Source: Pseudomonadota bacterium (GTDB lineage: Bacteria; Pseudomonadota; Gammaproteobacteria; Burkholderiales; Burkholderiaceae_C). From it: DNA of 13,890 bases. This document shows, one piece after another, positions 1 through 6,690 of the stretch. Under the pieces are notes generated by a model that saw only the letters and a list, made by a program, of their open reading frames with translations, did no database searches and was not told where the DNA came from. Position 1 is the stretch's first letter, and every line of letters begins with the position of its first letter. Made by a program: the position numbers and the translations under genes. Location of the stretch: contig JAEZZU010000175.1 of NCBI GenBank assembly GCA_023418355.1, forward strand, positions 1 to 13,890, in the 5' to 3' direction.

Positions 1-1
1 T

Positions 2-865
2 CCTTTCACCCTGTCCACCATGAGCATTTGCTCGCTGGAAGATATTGCCGAGCACACAGACCGCCACCCCTTCTGGTTTCAGTTGTACGTGATGCGCGAC
101 AAGGCTTTCATGGAGCGCCTGATTGACCGTGCCAAGGCCGCGAACTGCTCGGCACTGCAGTTGACGCTGGACCTGCAGATCCTGGGGCAGCGCCACAAGG
201 ACATCAAAAACGGCCTGTCCACGCCGCCTAAGCCCACGCTGAAAAACCTGATCAATCTGGCAACCAAGCCCCGCTGGTGCCTGGGTATGCTGGGTACCAA
301 GCGTCGCAGCTTTGGCAATATCGTGGGCCACGTAGACGGTGTGGAGGACATGAGTTCGCTGTCGTCCTGGACGGCCGACCAGTTTGACCCCACGCTGAAC
401 TGGAACGATGTGGAATGGATCAAGAAGCGCTGGGGCGGCAAGCTGATTCTCAAAGGTTTGATGGATGCCGAAGACGCGCGTCTGGCCGCGCAAAGCGGTG
501 CGGATGCGATTGTGGTGAGCAACCATGGCGGTCGTCAGCTCGACGGTGCACCAGCTTCCATTGATGCACTGCCCAGCATGGTGGAAGCCGCCGGCAAGGA
601 CATCGAGGTCTGGATGGATGGCGGCATCCGCAGTGGGCAGGACGTGCTCAAGGCCCGCGCACTGGGCGCGCAGGGGGTACTGATTGGTCGCAGCTTTCTC
701 TACGGCCTCGGTGCCTTTGGCCAGGAAGGCGTGACCAAGGCGCTGCAGATCATCCAGAAGGAGCTTGATACCTCCATGGCTTTCTGTGGCCACACCAACA
801 TCAATACGGTGGATAAGCACATCTTGGTGCCGGGTACCTACCCCACGCCGTTTGAAACGCGTTAA
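2..865 (+). CDS. lldD: FMN-dependent L-lactate dehydrogenase (alpha-hydroxy-acid oxidase family), N-terminus cut off by the window edge
   Basis: Oxidises L-lactate to pyruvate using FMN and passes electrons to the respiratory chain at the inner membrane. The reading frame is open from base 2 (PFTLSTMSICSLEDIA), so the first ATG at position 20 is internal and roughly 100 N-terminal residues lie outside the window; family members are about 380-400 residues. Counting from that internal Met, family signatures are FQLYV (Tyr23) and LTLD (Asp51), then the flavin-site lysine segment LILKGL, the catalytic SNHGGRQLDG (His169, Arg172), and the phosphate-binding DGGIRSG and GAQGVLIGR. These active-site residues are all present, so the visible part appears intact. 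The stop overlaps the convergent kinase gene by 4 bases, with no terminator between them. A relative acting on another 2-hydroxy acid, such as glycolate or mandelate, is possible, but the DLQILGQRHKDIKNG segment is what I recall from proteobacterial LldD. Confidence 0.9.
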   Translation, partial: PFTLSTMSICSLEDIAEHTDRHPFWFQLYVMRDKAFMERLIDRAKAANCSALQLTLDLQILGQRHKDIKNGLSTPPKPTLKNLINLATKPRWCLGMLGTKRRSFGNIVGHVDGVEDMSSLSSWTADQFDPTLNWNDVEWIKKRWGGKLILKGLMDAEDARLAAQSGADAIVVSNHGGRQLDGAPASIDALPSMVEAAGKDIEVWMDGGIRSGQDVLKARALGAQGVLIGRSFLYGLGAFGQEGVTKALQIIQKELDTSMAFCGHTNINTVDKHILVPGTYPTPFETR

Positions 866-2277
866 ACCTGTGTGGTGTGGGGCAGGCAGAGCAGGGCATC
901 CACGCCGGCTACCTTGCCCTGTACCACGCGGTTGCGGATCAGAAGGCTGCCGCCGCAGGCCTGTGCCAGATCACGGCTGATGGTCAGGCCCAGCCCCACG
1001 CCCTGCTGACTTTCACTCACAAAGGGCGTGAACAGTTCCTGCTGCATCTGGGTGGACAGACCTGGCCCGCTGTCCCACACGCAAATTTCAACGGCCTTTT
1101 CCTGCTGACTCAGACGTATGCCCAGCGTGCCCTGCGCAGGCGTGTGTGTGATGGCATTGCGCAGCAGGTTCATCACAATCTCCTGCAGCATCCAGGCTTC
1201 GCCATACCAGGTGACAGGCTGTGCATCGAGCGTGAAGTCCAGTCCCTTTTGAGCCAGCAGGGGCGATTGCTCTACCGCCACCTCCTGCAGCAGGGCGCGC
1301 AGATCCACGGTGTCTGCTGCCGTGTGCTGTGTCTGCTGGGCGCGGTTCCACATCAGCAGCTGATGAATCAGGCGGGTGGTGCGCTGTGTGGTCCTGGCAA
1401 TATCTTGCAGCGCTTCTGGCGCGGGAATATCGCCTTTAAGACCCGCTTCCGCATGCAGCTGCAAGACGGCCAGCGGTGTGCGCATCTGGTGTGAGGCATC
1501 GGCCACAAAGCGCTGCTGCTGCTGGCGAGCCAGTCCAATGCGGGCAATCAGGCCATTGAACGCCTGCACCATGGGCTGCATCTCGCGGGGTGTGTGGTGT
1601 TCGGGCAGGGGGGTGATGTCGTCGGCCTTGCGCTGCTCCAGCAGGCGTGCCAGTTGCCGCAAGGGGCCAAGCACCATGGTGCTGCCGATCCACAGCGTCA
1701 GCAGCACGAGGATCAACAGGGCGCTTTGCTGCCACAGGTTTTGCCAGAGGATTTGGCGACCAATCGCATAGCGGTGCGCCGCATATTCGCCGACCTGTAC
1801 CACCACATATTGCAGGCCCTGGGCCGATTCCACGGGTTGCCACAGGGCGGCCATGCGCATGGGCTGACCGTGGAGTTCTGCGTCATACAGCTTCAGGCGT
1901 GCCGCATGGCCGTTGTCGAATGCTGGCAAACCTTGATAGGGTGGAATGGCGGGTTCGCCGGCCAGAAAACTGCCATCGAGAAAGCTCACGCGGTAAATCA
2001 GCGGGCTGCGGTCTGTGGCGGTGAGTGCGCTGGGCATGGCGTCGGCATACATCTCCAGCGCGGCATGCGGCAGGGTGACTTGCAACTCACCATCATCCAG
2101 CCAGATCAGATCACCCAGCGCATGGGCGGCCGTGACCAAGAGGCGGTCATAGGCCGTCTGGGCGGTGTGCAGCGCGGAGCGGTAAGACGCCCAGGCATTG
2201 ACCAGCACCAGTGCGAGCAAGGGAATCGCCATCCACACCAGCAGGCGCTGGCGCATGCTGGGCGTGCGTTCAGGCAT
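862..2277 (-). CDS. Two-component sensor histidine kinase, TctE/QseC type
   Basis: Inner-membrane kinase (471 aa) expected to sense a periplasmic signal and phosphorylate the regulator encoded just upstream. A first membrane segment lies at about residues 11-30. A periplasmic domain of about 150 residues (31-183) resembles the 2CSK_N sensor domain of TctE, with DGxFLAGEPAIP. A second membrane segment spans about 184-204, followed by a HAMP-like linker. The H-box FVADASHQMRTPL carries the phospho-accepting His263. The ATPase domain has an N-box with Asn370 and Asn374, G1 box DSGPGL (402-407) and G2 box GVGLGLTI (426-433). All kinase motifs are intact. The chosen ATG overlaps the regulator's 3' end by 8 bases, which suggests translational coupling. 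An alternative start at Met8 (2254-2256) removes the overlap, and neither start has a clear Shine-Dalgarno. The signal is unknown; tricarboxylates are known for TctE itself, but no tct transporter is nearby. Confidence 0.9.
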   Translation of the reverse strand: MPERTPSMRQRLLVWMAIPLLALVLVNAWASYRSALHTAQTAYDRLLVTAAHALGDLIWLDDGELQVTLPHAALEMYADAMPSALTATDRSPLIYRVSFLDGSFLAGEPAIPPYQGLPAFDNGHAARLKLYDAELHGQPMRMAALWQPVESAQGLQYVVVQVGEYAAHRYAIGRQILWQNLWQQSALLILVLLTLWIGSTMVLGPLRQLARLLEQRKADDITPLPEHHTPREMQPMVQAFNGLIARIGLARQQQQRFVADASHQMRTPLAVLQLHAEAGLKGDIPAPEALQDIARTTQRTTRLIHQLLMWNRAQQTQHTAADTVDLRALLQEVAVEQSPLLAQKGLDFTLDAQPVTWYGEAWMLQEIVMNLLRNAITHTPAQGTLGIRLSQQEKAVEICVWDSGPGLSTQMQQELFTPFVSESQQGVGLGLTISRDLAQACGGSLLIRNRVVQGKVAGVDALLCLPHTTQV

Positions 2278-2941
2278 GGGCGGTGGCTTGCAGCAGATAG
2301 CCCAGGCCGCGCAGTGTGGTCAGTTGTACGCCGGTGCCATCGAGTTTTTTGCGCAGACGGTGGACCACGACTTCCACCGCATCGGTCTGCGGGTAGTGGC
2401 CTGCGGGAAAGACCAGGGCCGTCAATCGTTCCTTGGTAACTGCGTAACCGGGGCGCTCCATCAAAGCGCAGAGCAAAGCGTTCTCGCGCGGGGTCAATTG
2501 CAGGGGCAAGTCGTTCACATAGCACACGCCCGTGGCTCGGTCCAGGCGCAGTGGGCCGCAGTTGGCATGGGCCGAACCAGAGCCCGCGCGACGGCACAGT
2601 GCACGCAGGCGCGCTTCCAGTTCATCCAGGTCAAAAGGCTTGGCCAGGTAGTCGTCGGCACCCGCATTCAGGCCTGCCACCTTGTCTCCCACGCCACCGC
2701 GGGCAGTGACCACCAGCACGGGAAGATTCCACCCCCGTGCACGAATGCGAAGAAGTAAGTGCAAACCATCAACAACGGGAAGGCCCAGGTCCAGCATCAG
2801 TACATCGAACTGCTCGGTGGCCAGTCGCTCCAGAGCCTGGGCACCGTCACTGCAGTGTTCGACGACCATCCCACGGCGGGTGAGCACACGCAGCAGTGCG
2901 GTGCTGAGGTCCAAATCATCCTCGACCAGTAAAACTTTCAT
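2270..2941 (-). CDS. OmpR/PhoB-family response regulator, partner of the adjacent kinase
   Basis: Cytoplasmic DNA-binding regulator (223 aa), phosphorylated by the kinase encoded next. The receiver domain (1-115) has the acidic pair Asp8/Asp9, phospho-accepting Asp51 in LMLDLGLP, Thr79 in VVTA and Lys101 in LAKPFD. The winged-helix DNA-binding domain (about 125-219) shows LTPRENALL, the recognition-helix region TDAVEVVVHRLRKKL and the C-terminal hairpin LRGLGYLL. Length and motifs match the QseB/TctD/PmrA group. It is the first gene of a minus-strand pair whose coding regions overlap by 8 bases. It is transcribed away from phnD, with which it shares a 216-bp region holding 11-bp-spaced direct repeats, the usual layout of OmpR-family binding sites. 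Autoregulation is therefore likely, and control of phn is possible. The targets cannot be read from the sequence. Confidence 0.92.
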   Translation of the reverse strand: MKVLLVEDDLDLSTALLRVLTRRGMVVEHCSDGAQALERLATEQFDVLMLDLGLPVVDGLHLLLRIRARGWNLPVLVVTARGGVGDKVAGLNAGADDYLAKPFDLDELEARLRALCRRAGSGSAHANCGPLRLDRATGVCYVNDLPLQLTPRENALLCALMERPGYAVTKERLTALVFPAGHYPQTDAVEVVVHRLRKKLDGTGVQLTTLRGLGYLLQATAHA

Positions 2942-2971
2942 GGAAGGTGCGTGGGGCTCGGTTGCTGGGAC

Positions 2972-3007
2972 TACGTAGTTCCCGGTACGTAGTTACCGCG
3001 AAGTTAC
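2972..3007. promoter_or_regulatory. Direct-repeat cluster upstream of the response regulator gene
   Basis: TACGTAGTT occurs exactly twice (2972-2980 and 2986-2994, 14 bp apart). It is followed by AGTTAC twice (2991-2996 and 3002-3007), exactly 11 bp apart, about one helical turn. OmpR/PhoB-family regulators typically bind tandem hexamers with this spacing, so the 11-bp pair is a candidate operator, most simply for autoregulation of the minus-strand two-component pair. The TACGTA cores are also self-complementary. The repeats are seen directly; which protein binds is inference. Confidence 0.4.
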
Positions 3008-3043
3008 GGGGAAAGCCGCCCAAAAAGGTGGAAACAGGTATTT

Positions 3044-3061
3044 TGAAAGTAATCTGAAAGT
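3044..3061. promoter_or_regulatory. 11-bp direct repeat TGAAAGT-N4-TGAAAGT between the regulator gene and phnD
   Basis: TGAAAGT at 3044-3050 recurs at 3055-3061 with exact 11-bp spacing, giving TGAAAGTAATCTGAAAGT. Read on the minus strand the half-site is ACTTTCA. The CTTTCA core matches five of the first six bases of the known Pho-box half-site CTGTCAT, in the same 11-bp layout. It could bind the neighbouring OmpR-family regulator, or less probably PhoB, which often controls phn genes. The site lies about 100 bp upstream of the phnD start, further than a classical Pho box overlapping the -35 region. Confidence 0.4.
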
Positions 3062-3089
3062 TAGGTGAAGGCAGCAGGAAAGAAAGCCC

Positions 3090-3118
3090 ATTTCAGTACG
3101 GTTTGTCCTTTTTATAGT
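3090..3118 (+). promoter_or_regulatory. phnD: Possible phnD promoter
   Basis: TATAGT (3113-3118) is a good -10 candidate in the most AT-rich part of the region, 39 bases before the phnD ATG. The -35 candidate 17 bp upstream, ATTTCA (3090-3095), is weak. A poor -35 would fit activator dependence, with the 11-bp repeats about 50 bp further upstream as the candidate activator site. This is a pattern-based guess. Confidence 0.22.
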
Positions 3119-3157
3119 TGAGGCAGTTTAAAAACCACCCGCTCAAAGCGCATAGTG

Positions 3158-4150
3158 ATGACCCTCAAATCTACGACACGTGGTGCTCTGGCCGCGGCGG
3201 CTGTGCTGGCTTCCTTCTCTTCGTTTGCCGCAGACGAAGCCTGCCCCAACCGTGGTGATCTGGACGCGCAGTACTGCGACGCCGACAAGGACCTGGTAGC
3301 CGACACCCCTACCGATCCCAAGAAGCTCAAGAATCCCAGTACGCTGGTGTTTGCTTTCACCCCCGTGGAAGACCCCGCGATCTACGAAAAGCTGTTCCGT
3401 CCCTTCATGAGCCACCTGTCGCAGTGCGTGGGCAAGAAGGTGGTGTTCTTCCCTGTGCAGTCCAACGCTGCGCAGATTGAAGCCATGCGCTCGGGCCGTC
3501 TGCACATTGCCGCTTTCTCGCCCGGACCCGTGAACTTCGCCGTGAATCTGTCCGGTGCCGTGCCTTTTGCCATCCGTGGCAATGAGCAAGGCCCCGTGGG
3601 CATGAACCTGAAGATGATCGTCAAGAAGGACAGCGCTTACAAGACGCTGGCCGACTTGAAGGGCAAGCGCATTGCGCACACATCGCCTTCGTCCAACTCC
3701 GGCAACTTGGCGCCCCGCGCCCTGTTCCCCAAGCTGGGCCTGACACCCGACACCGACTACAAGGTGGTGTACTCGGGCAAGCACGACCAGTCCATTCTGG
3801 GCGTGAAGACCGGTGACTACGATGCAGCCCCTGTGGCCAGCGACGTGCTGGGTCACATGACCGAGCGTGGCGTGGTGGGCAAGGACGAGTTCCGCGTGCT
3901 CTACACCAGCGACATGTTCCCCACAGACGCCTACGCCTACGCACACAACCTGGTGCCTGAGCTGCAGTCCAAGATCAAGTCCTGCTTCTTCGAATACAAG
4001 GTGCCTGCCGAAATGGCCAAGGGCCTGGGTGGCGACCGCTTCCTGCCCATCACCTACAAGAAGGACTGGGAACTGGTGCGTACCGTGGCCGAAGCTACGG
4101 GCGAATCTTTCACACGTGAAGCCTTCGACAAGTCGGCCAAGAAAAAATAA
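3158..4150 (+). CDS. phnD: Periplasmic substrate-binding protein of a phosphonate/phosphite-type ABC importer
   Basis: Captures a phosphonate, phosphite or related oxyanion in the periplasm and delivers it to PhnE/PhnE2. The 330-residue product starts with a Sec signal peptide (about 1-24, likely cut after SFA). STLVFAFTPVEDPAIYEKLF and the loop HTSPSSNSGNLAPR (174-187) match the PhnD family, whose Ser/Thr-Ser-Gly loop holds the oxyanion. Other family features are GRLHIAAFSPGP and the hinge segment GDYDAAPVASDV. The mature N-terminus is unusual: CPNRGDLDAQYC is followed by an Asp-rich stretch (41-49). Cysteines are at 29, 40, 90 and 276, so disulfides are plausible. I chose the ATG at 3158; a GTG lies immediately before it at 3155, and neither start has a strong ribosome site. 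It is the first gene of the importer operon, separated from phnC by a strong hairpin. The exact ligand cannot be read from the sequence. Confidence 0.88.
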   Translation: MTLKSTTRGALAAAAVLASFSSFAADEACPNRGDLDAQYCDADKDLVADTPTDPKKLKNPSTLVFAFTPVEDPAIYEKLFRPFMSHLSQCVGKKVVFFPVQSNAAQIEAMRSGRLHIAAFSPGPVNFAVNLSGAVPFAIRGNEQGPVGMNLKMIVKKDSAYKTLADLKGKRIAHTSPSSNSGNLAPRALFPKLGLTPDTDYKVVYSGKHDQSILGVKTGDYDAAPVASDVLGHMTERGVVGKDEFRVLYTSDMFPTDAYAYAHNLVPELQSKIKSCFFEYKVPAEMAKGLGGDRFLPITYKKDWELVRTVAEATGESFTREAFDKSAKKK

Positions 4151-4166
4151 TTTTTGACAGCTTGTC

Positions 4167-4211
4167 AGCGGGCCGACGTCTTTGCAGCGTCGGCCCGCTT
4201 TGTCGTTTTTG
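4167..4211 (+). terminator. Hairpin between phnD and phnC: partial terminator or mRNA-stabilising stem
   Basis: A perfect 12-bp GC-rich stem pairs AGCGGGCCGACG (4167-4178) with CGTCGGCCCGCT (4188-4199) across a 9-base loop. An interrupted T-rich tract follows (TTTGTCGTTTTT, ending about 4210). Stem-loops after the binding-protein gene are common in ABC importer operons, where they let the binding protein be made in excess over the ATPase and permeases. No other promoter for phnC is evident in the 102-bp gap, so read-through is probably substantial. Confidence 0.7.
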
Positions 4212-4252
4212 CCAAGGTGCTTGCACAGCACCTGCCCCCAGAGAAAATTTCT

Positions 4253-5038
4253 ATGTCCCAAACCCAAGCTTCCGGCGCGATTGAAATCCAGCGCCTGGTC
4301 AAGGAATACCGCAGCGGCCAGCCCGTGCTCAAGTCCATTGACCTGACCATCCCCAACACCGGCCTGACCAGCATCATCGGCCCCTCGGGCACCGGTAAGT
4401 CCACCATGCTGCGCTGTATCAACCGCCTGGTCGATCCCACCTCGGGCTCGATCTGGCTGAACCTCAATGGCCAGCGCGTGGACATGGCTCAGCTCAAGGG
4501 CAAGGAGCTGCGCCAGGCACGCCGCCATATCGGCATGGTGTTCCAGGAATACAACCTGGTGGACCGCCTCACGGTGATGGAAAACGTGCTGACCGGTCGC
4601 CTGGGCTATCTGTCGGCCTGGCGCGCATGGCGCCGCAAGTTCGATGAACAGGACTTTGCCGATGCCGAGCAGCTGCTCAAGGAAGTGGGGCTGGGCGACT
4701 TCATCAACCGCCGTGCCGATGCCCTGAGTGGCGGCCAGCGCCAGCGCGTGGGCATTGCCCGTGCGCTGATGCAGCGCCCCTCCGTGCTGCTGGCTGACGA
4801 GCCTACTTCTTCGCTGGACCCCAAGACCTCCATTGAAATCATTCAGCTGCTGCGTGAGCAGGGCGTGCAGCGCAACATCCCCGTCATGGTCAACATCCAC
4901 GACGTGGAACTGGCGCGCAAGTATTCGGACCGCATCGTCGGCATGACCGGCGGCCACGTGGTGTATGACGGCGCCCCTGAAGGTCTGACTGAAGATCACC
5001 TGACAACCATTTACGGTGGTAAAGCATGGCTGGAGTAA
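4253..5038 (+). CDS. phnC: ATPase subunit of the phosphonate/phosphite-type ABC importer
   Basis: Cytoplasmic ATP-binding subunit (261 aa) that powers import through PhnE/PhnE2. Motifs are in order: Walker A GPSGTGKST (43-51), Q-loop Gln98 in MVFQEYNLVDRLTV, signature LSGGQ (158-162) followed by RQRVGIARAL, Walker B VLLADEP (178-184), D-loop SSLDP and the switch His216 in NIHDVELA. The VFQEYNLVDRLTVMENVLTGRLG stretch, including the phn-type NVLTGRLG, separates it from amino-acid or phosphate importer ATPases. The frame is open back to 4154, but that upstream part runs through the intergenic hairpin and is not protein-like. The ATG at 4253 gives the normal family length; its ribosome site is weak (AGAGAAA). 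Its 3' end overlaps phnE by 13 bases, implying translational coupling. Confidence 0.92.
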   Translation: MSQTQASGAIEIQRLVKEYRSGQPVLKSIDLTIPNTGLTSIIGPSGTGKSTMLRCINRLVDPTSGSIWLNLNGQRVDMAQLKGKELRQARRHIGMVFQEYNLVDRLTVMENVLTGRLGYLSAWRAWRRKFDEQDFADAEQLLKEVGLGDFINRRADALSGGQRQRVGIARALMQRPSVLLADEPTSSLDPKTSIEIIQLLREQGVQRNIPVMVNIHDVELARKYSDRIVGMTGGHVVYDGAPEGLTEDHLTTIYGGKAWLE

Positions 5039-5823
5039 GTCGTAACGACACTGGCCGCAAGGCCTTTACGCTGGGCTGGGGCCAGAAGGCGCTGATTGCG
5101 CTGGCCGTGGTCTATGTGCTGTGGTCGCTGTCCACCATGGGGGTGTCGGCCGAACGTCTGTCTGCCGGCTGGGCGCAGGGTGCGCGTTTCATCGGTCAGA
5201 TGTTTCCGCCCGAGATGAACAAGATGGACGAGCTGTGGCAGGGCATCAAGGAAACGCTGCAGATCGCCGTGCTGGCCACAGTAGTGGGCCTGCTGCTGAG
5301 CCTGCCCGTGGGCCTGATGTCGGCCTCGAACATGGCACCCGCCCCTGTGCGTGCCGTAGGCCGCACCATCATTGCCGTGTGCCGTGCGCTGCACCCTGTG
5401 ATCAGCGCCATTCTGTTTGTGAAGGCCGTGGGTTTTGGTCCGCTGGCCGGCATTCTGGCGCTGGTGGTGGCGACCGTGGGTTTTGTGGGCAAGCTGTTCG
5501 CCGATGCCATCGAGGAAATCTCGCCCAAGCCCATTGAAGCCATCCGCGCGACCGGCGCTTCCTTCATGAACGTGGTGCTGTTTGGCGTGCTGCCCCAGGT
5601 GATCAGCCGCTTTGTGGGTTTCTCCACCTACCAGCTCGACTCCAACCTGCGCAACTCCACCATGGTCGGCATTGTGGGTGCCGGTGGTATTGGTGGCGTG
5701 CTGTTTGCCGCTTTCCTGCGTTACGAATACAACTTTGTGTTCACCATTCTGTTCACCGTGATCGCCATCATTGTGGTGGGCGAACTGGTGGTGAGCGCTG
5801 TGCGAAAGGCCCTCAATGTCTGA
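5026..5823 (+). CDS. phnE: First permease subunit of the phosphonate/phosphite-type ABC importer
   Basis: Inner-membrane channel subunit (265 aa). One membrane segment lies near residues 21-40, before a periplasmic stretch with PPEMNKMDELWQGIKETLQIA. Several hydrophobic segments then span about 78-160 and 225-258. The ATPase-docking EAA loop is clear: PIEAIRATGASFMNVVLFGVLPQV, with Glu171, Ala172 and Gly177. The C-terminal part STMVGIVGAGGIGGVL is the characteristic PhnE glycine-rich stretch. The ATG overlaps the phnC 3' end by 13 bases and has a GGTGG-type ribosome site just upstream. The second permease gene follows with another overlap, so the channel is probably a heterodimer of the two products. 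Confidence 0.92.
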   Translation: MAGVSRNDTGRKAFTLGWGQKALIALAVVYVLWSLSTMGVSAERLSAGWAQGARFIGQMFPPEMNKMDELWQGIKETLQIAVLATVVGLLLSLPVGLMSASNMAPAPVRAVGRTIIAVCRALHPVISAILFVKAVGFGPLAGILALVVATVGFVGKLFADAIEEISPKPIEAIRATGASFMNVVLFGVLPQVISRFVGFSTYQLDSNLRNSTMVGIVGAGGIGGVLFAAFLRYEYNFVFTILFTVIAIIVVGELVVSAVRKALNV

Positions 5824-6637
5824 GATGCCCACTTTGGCTGCAGCCACCGCTCCCGTGAAGTGGGAGCGCTTTACCTTCGGTCAGCGCATGCTGCGTTATG
5901 CGCTGTGGATCTTCTGCGTCTGGGCCATCGTGCAGTCGGCGGCTTCGATCGAGATCATTCCCGAGTTCCTGTACGACGCGCCCGAACAGATGGCCGACAT
6001 GCTCAGCCGCATGTGGCCCGTGGACTGGGCTTACTACCAGCCGGATGTGCACATCGGCCTGATGGAAACCATTCAGATGGCGACGCTGGGCACCATTTTG
6101 TCGCTGGTCATGGCGCTGCCACTGGGCGTGATGGTGGCCCCCAACGTCACACGCAGCAAGCTGCTGAACCTGATTGCCCGCGTGATTCTGGTGACCAGCC
6201 GCTCGGTGAACTCGCTGGTCTGGGCCATGCTGTTTGTGGCCATCCTGGGCCCCGGCCCGCTGGCCGGCATGTTCGCCATTGCCCTGCGTTCCGTGGGCTT
6301 TGTGGGCAAGCTGGTCGGCGAAGCGCTGGAGCAGATGCCCAAGGGCCCCATCGAAGCCCTGCAGGCCGCAGGAGCGAGCAAGTTTGCGCAGATCTGGTAT
6401 GGCTACTGGCCCCAGATCAAGCCCGCCTTCTGGTCGGTGACGCTGCTGCGCTGGGACATCAACGTGCGTGAATCCGGCGTGCTGGGTCTGGTGGGTGCTG
6501 GCGGTATCGGTGTGGTGCTCAACACCTGCATCGACCTGTTCCAGTGGGACCGCGTGGCGCTGGTGCTGATCACCATCTTTGCGGTGGTGGCCATCGCGGA
6601 GATCGTGGTGCTGCAAATCCGCAAGCGCGTGCTCTAA
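5816..6637 (+). CDS. phnE: Second permease subunit of the phosphonate/phosphite-type ABC importer (PhnE2)
   Basis: A 273-residue paralogue of the preceding permease and presumably its partner in the membrane. One membrane segment lies near residues 27-46, followed by a periplasmic section ending HIGLMETIQMATLGT. Hydrophobic segments span about 85-165 and 245-268. The EAA loop is GPIEALQAAGASKFAQIWYGYWPQI (Glu180, Ala181, Gly186). The glycine-rich stretch is SGVLGLVGAGGIGVVL. The ATG at 5816 overlaps the previous stop by 8 bases and has AAAGG 7 bases upstream; an alternative ATG at 5825 would remove the overlap. It is the last gene of the operon, with an intrinsic terminator 20 bases past the stop. 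Paired phnE1/phnE2 genes occur in a subset of phosphonate and phosphite importers. Confidence 0.9.
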   Translation: MSEMPTLAAATAPVKWERFTFGQRMLRYALWIFCVWAIVQSAASIEIIPEFLYDAPEQMADMLSRMWPVDWAYYQPDVHIGLMETIQMATLGTILSLVMALPLGVMVAPNVTRSKLLNLIARVILVTSRSVNSLVWAMLFVAILGPGPLAGMFAIALRSVGFVGKLVGEALEQMPKGPIEALQAAGASKFAQIWYGYWPQIKPAFWSVTLLRWDINVRESGVLGLVGAGGIGVVLNTCIDLFQWDRVALVLITIFAVVAIAEIVVLQIRKRVL

Positions 6638-6657
6638 GCCTGATCGCCTGGTGCGAG

Positions 6658-6690
6658 AAGCCACAGTCTGCAAAGGCTGTGGCTTTTTTT
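6658..6690 (+). terminator. Rho-independent terminator of the phn operon
   Basis: A perfect 9-bp stem pairs AAGCCACAG (6658-6666) with CTGTGGCTT (6677-6685) across a 10-base loop. The T-run occupies 6684-6690. It sits 20 bases after the last permease stop and is a textbook intrinsic terminator. Confidence 0.88.

Noticed and set aside
1594..2439. 281-codon plus-strand frame opposite the two-component genes
   Set aside because: It overlaps the kinase and regulator genes, both with complete motif sets, and shows no domain of its own.
3155..3157. GTG as the phnD start
   Set aside because: An ATG follows immediately at 3158 and gives the same signal peptide. The difference is one residue and cannot be settled from sequence.
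4154..4252. 33-residue N-terminal extension of PhnC
   Set aside because: It would include the intergenic hairpin and exceeds the family's normal length; the ATG at 4253 fits better.
3143..4999. 618-codon open frame on the minus strand opposite phnD and phnC
   Set aside because: Its product is a His/Gly/Val-rich mirror of GC-rich codon bias, has no recognisable domain, and runs through the intergenic hairpin. The plus-strand genes have full family motifs.
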